Assembly: GCA_009663005.1 (NCBI GenBank)
Contig: VIGQ01002334.1
Location: forward strand, 82,501 to 94,193
DNA from: Actinidia chinensis
Taxonomy: Eukaryota; Streptophyta; Magnoliopsida; Ericales; Actinidiaceae
Reading direction: 5' to 3'
Length of the DNA stretch: 11,693 bases
Below, piece by piece: positions 7,461 through 11,693 of the stretch. Every line of letters begins with the position of its first letter. The stretch's first letter is position 1. The notes under the pieces are model-generated. The model ran no database searches and had not been told where the DNA came from. It was given only the letters and a program-made list of their open reading frames with translations. The position numbers and the translations under genes were made by a program.

Positions 7461-8136
7461 TGGTGGATTAAATAGGAGCCACGATCGATTCACTACAGAC
7501 AATTATTTAATTAAAGCAAACCACAACACAAATGTACCACGGGTAGAAGGAATGGATTTGCGGCATCTATTGTCTTCATTGTGTTATATGTATGAATGTT
7601 GTAACTAGATAGCGAATAAAAAGTATGAGAAAAGGAGGTATACAAGTGTGCTCTAACGGAGCTATAGGGGTAACCATATTTTAAGTCTTCGCAATCATAC
7701 TTCCAGTACCAAAAAGAGAGTGATTTTGACATTCAGTGTTATGCATGCGAAATGGACCCAGAAATTTAATTGTTCATGCTCAATGGTTGCTTACATTTTG
7801 TGTTCGGGAAAAAACTTCTGGGCTATTTTTTCCATTAGGTAATTTTTTTTTAGTGCCTATACCAAATCAGAAAAACCCCTTGGTTCCTTCTCATTTCCCA
7901 CAGCCTTTTCAAATCTTATACTTTAGTATTCTCCTTTTGTTCAATTTTTTTTATCTGATGGTATTTTCTTTTTTTATGTTGAGTGTACTATACCCCTAAA
8001 ATTCTTAGTTTTTGGCAGGAATGACCGTGGTCGGACATTCTGGATATAAATAAAATGAAAACTAACTCCTCTGCAGATTTTTTGTGTAACCCATTTTGTT
8101 ATCTTTTGCCCTGTAAACAGGGGGATCTGTGAGCCA
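7461..8136. other. Non-coding stretch, no gene seen
   Basis: AT-rich with T runs. The frames at 7511-7732 (minus) and 7736-7999 (plus) look compositional: rich in Phe, Leu and Ser, with no motif. A small perfect hairpin CCCTG-TAAA-CAGGG lies at 8109-8122. Confidence 0.4.
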
Positions 8137-8322
8137 TCATTTTTTCTTGATAATAGTCCCCGAACCAAGAGCCTCGTTTAGTCTCAAAACAGTCTGCCTT
8201 ATTCGCTCGTCTTTGAACTCCACTATGCTAAATCTAATCATAAACTCGTTTGGTGATGAGTAGAAAACTTGAAGGCACATTAAACCCGAATTCATAGAAC
8301 TGACCTTTATTTTCTCTCTCAA
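8137..8322 (-). other. Short open frame of unknown origin
   Basis: A 61-codon frame with a protein-like mix of charged and hydrophobic residues, for example RFSIVEFKDERIRQTVLRL and NEALGSGTIIKKK at the end. It could be a 3' exon, a relic, or chance. I do not recognise the family. No matching upstream exon was found, and the next open frame upstream on this strand (8538-8741 and its extension to about 8820) has no evident link to it. Confidence 0.15.
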
Positions 8323-8921
8323 GCTTTCATGACCTCAGATATTGCTGTGATAAGCACATTAAATGTTCGACTTCAAACAACTTAACCAACACAACGTCCA
8401 CTTCCAGGGGAACCAAAAGGCAAGATGTGAAAACCCTTTTGGAGTGTAGAGGACAGAGAGATTCATGAATTAACATTTATGGACAGCAAAGTAAAAGGAC
8501 TATAAAAACGCAAAGACAAGCTTCTTGTTATCTGTTATCAGAAACCCACTTGTAAAAGAAAATTTGTAATGTTGAAGGTTTGCACTGAGTTGTCTTTCTT
8601 CTCACTGTTTCCGAATACAATTCCTATTAGCTTTACAGACAGCAATTGAGTAACGAAGTTGTTGGCCTGCCCCATAAACTTACTGACAACATCCTTGAGG
8701 ACGCCCTGCCCATACGAGAATGCAGTGAGAACTAGTATCATGTCAAAAAGTGGGAGGTATATTTGGTTGAAATCCCCACAACTTTGTGTTTTGATAAGGA
8801 GTTCTTTCTTTCGAACAGATCACCAGAAAGGAAGCTCAGTGTCCTGCATACAAGTTTGTGAGCGTGATCAGCAAAATTCTGTTACTTCACACCGGGCCAC
8901 CATTCTGAAATTCACTCTCTA
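8323..8921. other. Mostly unrecognised stretch
   Basis: Contains a 67-codon minus-strand frame (8538-8741) that stays open upstream to about 8820 and has a GTAAGT donor-like site near 8682. It also has a plus-strand shadow frame. No family was recognised. Confidence 0.35.
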
Positions 8922-9422
8922 CATTCCCCCCCCCCCAAAAAAAACCCCAAAAATAAATACAGTGTGAATTGGGAAGTACATCATATCACCCAGGGGGGTA
9001 TTTGTTTTCCTTTCAAGGAATGGTCTCAGGAATTCAGCCTTGATAGTTCTCTTTTTCATCCCCATAAAACTGTCATTTCCTCTTCCAAATGTTGAACTTG
9101 ACGCATTTGAAACTCGAAACTCCCAAACCTTTATATTTAAACCTCCAACAATGTTTGGGTTCCAGTTACTAGGAAACCTAATTAGCCTTCATCTAAGAGA
9201 ACTTACTTTCACCATTCAACATAGGAAGACGTTTTTCCATGCCCGCTTCTTGAGGAGTTTGAAATTTGCAGGCTGCACTGCTCTGATCATTTTGTCATTT
9301 TGGCGCCTAACCTTCAAGACCCTTGTTTCTACTGACCTGGCAATGGTTTCAATTGAAATGTTTTTAAAAGACTTCCAACCTTCCATTCTCCCTCCATTGC
9401 AACCGGGAAAGACAGCTGGAAA
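8922..9422 (-). pseudogene. Interrupted coding-like frame, family unknown
   Basis: One minus-strand frame runs for about 167 codons with only two stops, both TGA, at 9218-9216 and 9191-9189. The open runs are 68, 8 and 89 codons, in DNA where a stop is expected every 15-20 codons. The product would be basic and charged, with pieces such as SVETRVLKVRRQNDKM and TFGRGNDSFMGMKKRT, unlike the hydrophobic product of the opposite strand. An acceptor-like 'ctctgatttccag' ends at 9416, where the frame opens. Towards 8940 it degrades into a homopolymer. It may be a decayed gene, exon or element gag-like region. I do not recognise it. Confidence 0.3.
8926..8951. repeat. Low-complexity C/A tract
   Basis: Eleven C, eight A, four C and five A in succession. 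Its length is likely to vary between copies or assemblies. It interrupts the minus-strand coding-like frame. Confidence 0.7.
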
Positions 9423-9441
9423 TCAGAGGGTCAAGACATAA

Positions 9442-9798
9442 CCAACAACCGAATGGAGCCGTTTCTTGCTACTGTGTCTAACATTTCCAAGTTTTCTTTT
9501 GATGGATTTTATTAAGGTTAGGACAGGATGTTATGTTTTATTTAGACATATACGGACGCATGGGGTCTTATTTTTTCTCGTTTATCCAATAGCTTTTCGG
9601 AGCCAGGTACTTTATTGCCAAGCTTTCTGTGGGCATTTAACAACTTGGAGCATCTTGAGTAAATGAACTAGCTTGATGATCGAATCAGATATATTGTGTG
9701 CTTTGGCTTCTCAAACGTTTCCCAATTGAGAGGAAACTTGTATGAAGGTGAGATTGTTTATCTTTTCGAAAAAAATAAAATAAATAAGATTAATGTAG
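9442..9798. other. No gene seen
   Basis: T-rich sequence. A 66-codon plus-strand frame (9466-9666) and a 74-codon minus-strand frame (9711-9935) show no motif and are probably chance. Confidence 0.4.
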
Positions 9799-10072
9799 TG
9801 GCTTTGCCCTACTAGTCGTTTTTTAAGGCATCTAAAGTCGGGGACAATGCCATGTGAAAATGGATTTATGTTTCTGGAAGCACCAGACTGCATTAAAACA
9901 GATGTTGAACCAACCCAGACTGTTAAAATGACCATCCAAATGGTTTGATGGCCGAGCTGCTCTCATCAAACGTATACTCGCCTGTTCTCCATCGCTTGAG
10001 AAGGATACTGTCAGTACAGTGGATCAGTTGACGCATGTAAGGGTTCGGAATTCAATAGAGTTGATGCGGTAG
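9799..10072 (+). pseudogene. Possible frameshifted coding relic, family unknown
   Basis: A plus-strand frame is open from 9799 to a TGA at 9946-9948 (49 codons). At the same point a second frame (from 9947) continues for 41 codons to a TAG at 10070-10072. The join has a protein-like composition on both sides (DVEPTQTVKMTIQMV, then DGRAALIKRILACSPSLEKD), which would fit one old frame broken by a single-base insertion. Runs of this length are not rare by chance in six frames, and no family was recognised, so support is weak. Confidence 0.2.
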
Positions 10073-11289
10073 TCGGGCATCACCAAGCAGAAATGATATA
10101 TGAAATCCTAAGTCATTAGTTTTGCGTGTGGATTTTGTTCTTGACTATCAATCAGCCTGGGTTGTGGTGTTGTCCTTAGAATAGCTAATGCATTGGGTAG
10201 GTAGTGTTCTAAGTGAAGTGTTCTTCTATTTTGTGAACACAAGATTTTTTTTACAATCATATTTGAAACTTGTACCCTTTTTCCAGTTCATAAATCATAT
10301 ATAAAAATGGATATGGTTCAGATTTGTAACCTCTTGTCTTTAGTGTTAAAAGACTCACAAACAGGAAGAAGATGATCCTTAGGGCTACCTGTTAAATCAT
10401 GCTTTGAGAAACTCATTGTGTACACTGTTTCTGCTTTCAAAAACAATGCGAAAATAAAAAGATCGAAACTTGAACAACACAAAGGAGTTTTATTAAAAGC
10501 ACACGAAAAGGGATTAACAAAGTATGCATGTCGGGTTAGTTCCAGAGGAATCACCTAATTGGTTCGAGTCACATAAAGGAGTATAATCGGGGACTTGGTG
10601 TTATCTTATTGACATTGAGGAGTGGAACACCTGCATTTGATTCTCCAACAGTAGAGTGTTAACTTTCTTTTTATGTACATTTGGATCAGAAATTATGACA
10701 GAATTTACTAAGTTTGCATGTTAACGGTGAGGTCGGTAATTTTTATGACTTGTATATTCTCTCCCGGTCATATTTTTCTCCTACTAAAAAGTTCTTGTAA
10801 AGATGTTTCTCATTTAGGTTTTATGGATCATATACCTAGACTGGTTTTCTATTTCTTTTTTGCTAACAAGTGCTCTGTGTCATTGATAAACATGCATGAA
10901 TGCTTGTACATTCAGTGTTCATTAATCTGTCCACTTTCTTGAGGAGTGTTCAAAATTTAAGTTCTGGAGTTCGTTTTTAATGATAATATACAATAAATGA
11001 TAAAAAACAGGATATAAGAGTAATGAACTCCAGGAAAGGGAGAGAGACTCCCAAAGAGAGGTGAATCAGTTGCAAGTATTTACCTTCAAAATTCTTTTTA
11101 GGCAGTCTGGGGAAATTAAACCAGTTGTTCCTCAATAGCTCCCAGCCCTCCCAAAATAAAATTTCTTTCAGACATGAGATCCAAAACTGTGTTTCACTTC
11201 ACAGTTCAAGACCAGTTTTCCTTTTAATAGTTTATGCAAATTATAGATTAAAAAAGAATACTTCTGCAGATTTTGTTGCCTTTATGTGT
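10073..11289. other. Unrecognised stretch without a gene
   Basis: T-rich, intron-like sequence with short open frames of 74-78 codons on both strands that show no motif. A 'ggttcgagtc' at 10561 resembles a tRNA box B but lacks a matching arm or box A. If the hAT relic downstream was once complete, its N-terminal zinc-finger part should fall in the right part of this stretch, but I could not see it. Confidence 0.4.
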
Positions 11290-11693
11290 CAGGATTTGCA
11301 GTAAGATTTTCGAGGCAAGCTGGTATAGTTCCCAAATAGGAACTTTTCTGCATACAATAATCAGAGTCTAGTTTTATGGAAATCCAACTAACAACCGTAA
11401 TAATGGAATGTTCATTGCATTGCAAAACCTTTTTTTTTTTGTGAGTGAATAGGAGCAAATTATAGGAGATGCCTAAATTTTGTATCTTGATTGATGAGAC
11501 GACATGATGCAAACTAATAATAGGAGATGGCCATAGTTTTGAAGATTTGTGATATTTATATTTTTACGGAAGCGCTTTCAGAGTTGTGTATGTTACAGAC
11601 ACTACTACATGACTCTAAAGAAGAATATCTGTTGTGCTTGCTCGTTACAATTTGACCATTGAAAATATGAGAGGTCAAGGGTATGATGGTGCC
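11290..11693 (+). pseudogene. hAT-type (DUF4371) transposase-derived relic, runs off the window
   Basis: Broken plus-strand copy of the plant hAT-like family that carries DUF4371 and, downstream, a hAT dimerisation domain. Recognisable pieces: a DFRG block near 11304-11315, EQIIGDA (11453-11473), KFCILIDET (11475-11501) at the start of the RNase H-like fold, EMAIVLK (11524-11544), VVYVTDTT (11583-11606), and VLARYNLTIENMRGQGYDGA (11634-11693), the family's hallmark RGQGYDGA, cut by the window edge. The pieces lie in two different frames with in-frame stops (TGA 11610, TAA 11616) and a T run of about 12 at 11429, so the copy is inactive. Intact members encode transposase-like proteins, some domesticated. 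The part 5' of about 11450 is a weak match. Confidence 0.75.

Noticed and set aside
7451..7640. A gene starting from the TATATAAAGG site
   Set aside because: Downstream ATGs open only very short frames (fewer than 20 codons) and no splice-supported continuation was seen.
8385..8432. Minus-strand text reading FHILPFGS..GSGRCVG, reminiscent of a cytochrome P450 haem-binding loop
   Set aside because: The spacing does not fit the F-x-x-G-x-R-x-C-x-G pattern, a stop follows at once, and no other P450 motif (ExxR, PERF, C-terminal end) was found on either side.
9040..9441. 133-codon plus-strand frame, the second-longest in the window
   Set aside because: The product is hydrophobic and Phe/Leu/Ser-rich with no motif, as expected for the antisense of the charged minus-strand frame at 8922-9422.
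10555..10575. 'ggttcgagtc', a tRNA T-loop/box B look-alike on the plus strand
   Set aside because: No T-stem partner, no box A at the right distance and no cloverleaf could be built.

Overview
The window looks like intergenic or heterochromatic DNA from a flowering-plant (probably eudicot) nuclear genome. It is AT-rich, full of long A/T and G/C homopolymers, has no long intact reading frame, and is built largely of decayed transposable elements. No intact protein-coding gene, rRNA, functional tRNA or CRISPR array could be supported.

Layout. (1) 1-1532: the 3' end of a Ty3/gypsy pol gene of the Athila/Tat type (end of RNase H, then the whole integrase), broken by many frameshifts and stops and lacking the first catalytic Asp. 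(2) 1605-1622: a G-rich polypurine tract. (3) About 1627 to 5670: a long non-coding stretch that reads best as the element's 3' untranslated region plus a long 3' LTR. It holds a purine-rich tract, an alternating purine/pyrimidine palindrome, two G-rich runs, a triplicated U3-like repeat just upstream of a TATA box (4156), a polyadenylation signal (4359), a second tandem duplication of about 70 bp, and near 5490-5540 the conserved 'cctgtg..tcgacctcg' block that I associate with the 3' ends of Athila/Tat LTRs. A tRNA-derived (SINE-like) box A/box B relic lies inside it on the minus strand (4957-5030). (4) 5672-5956: a short Ty1/copia-like LTR relic with an internal duplication. (5) 5957-8900: mostly unrecognised AT-rich DNA with one G-rich block and one TATA-like site. 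(6) 8922-9422 (minus) and 9799-10072 (plus): unusually open but interrupted frames of unknown origin. (7) 10073-11289: nothing recognised. (8) About 11290-11693: a broken hAT-type (DUF4371) transposase-derived gene on the plus strand that runs off the window.

The window records successive insertion and decay of at least three or four element classes: Ty3/gypsy, Ty1/copia-like, tRNA-derived SINE-like and hAT. No genes act together in a pathway. I saw no convincing new biological system. The parts most worth a second look are the promoter architecture of the long gypsy LTR and the two unexplained coding-like relics.
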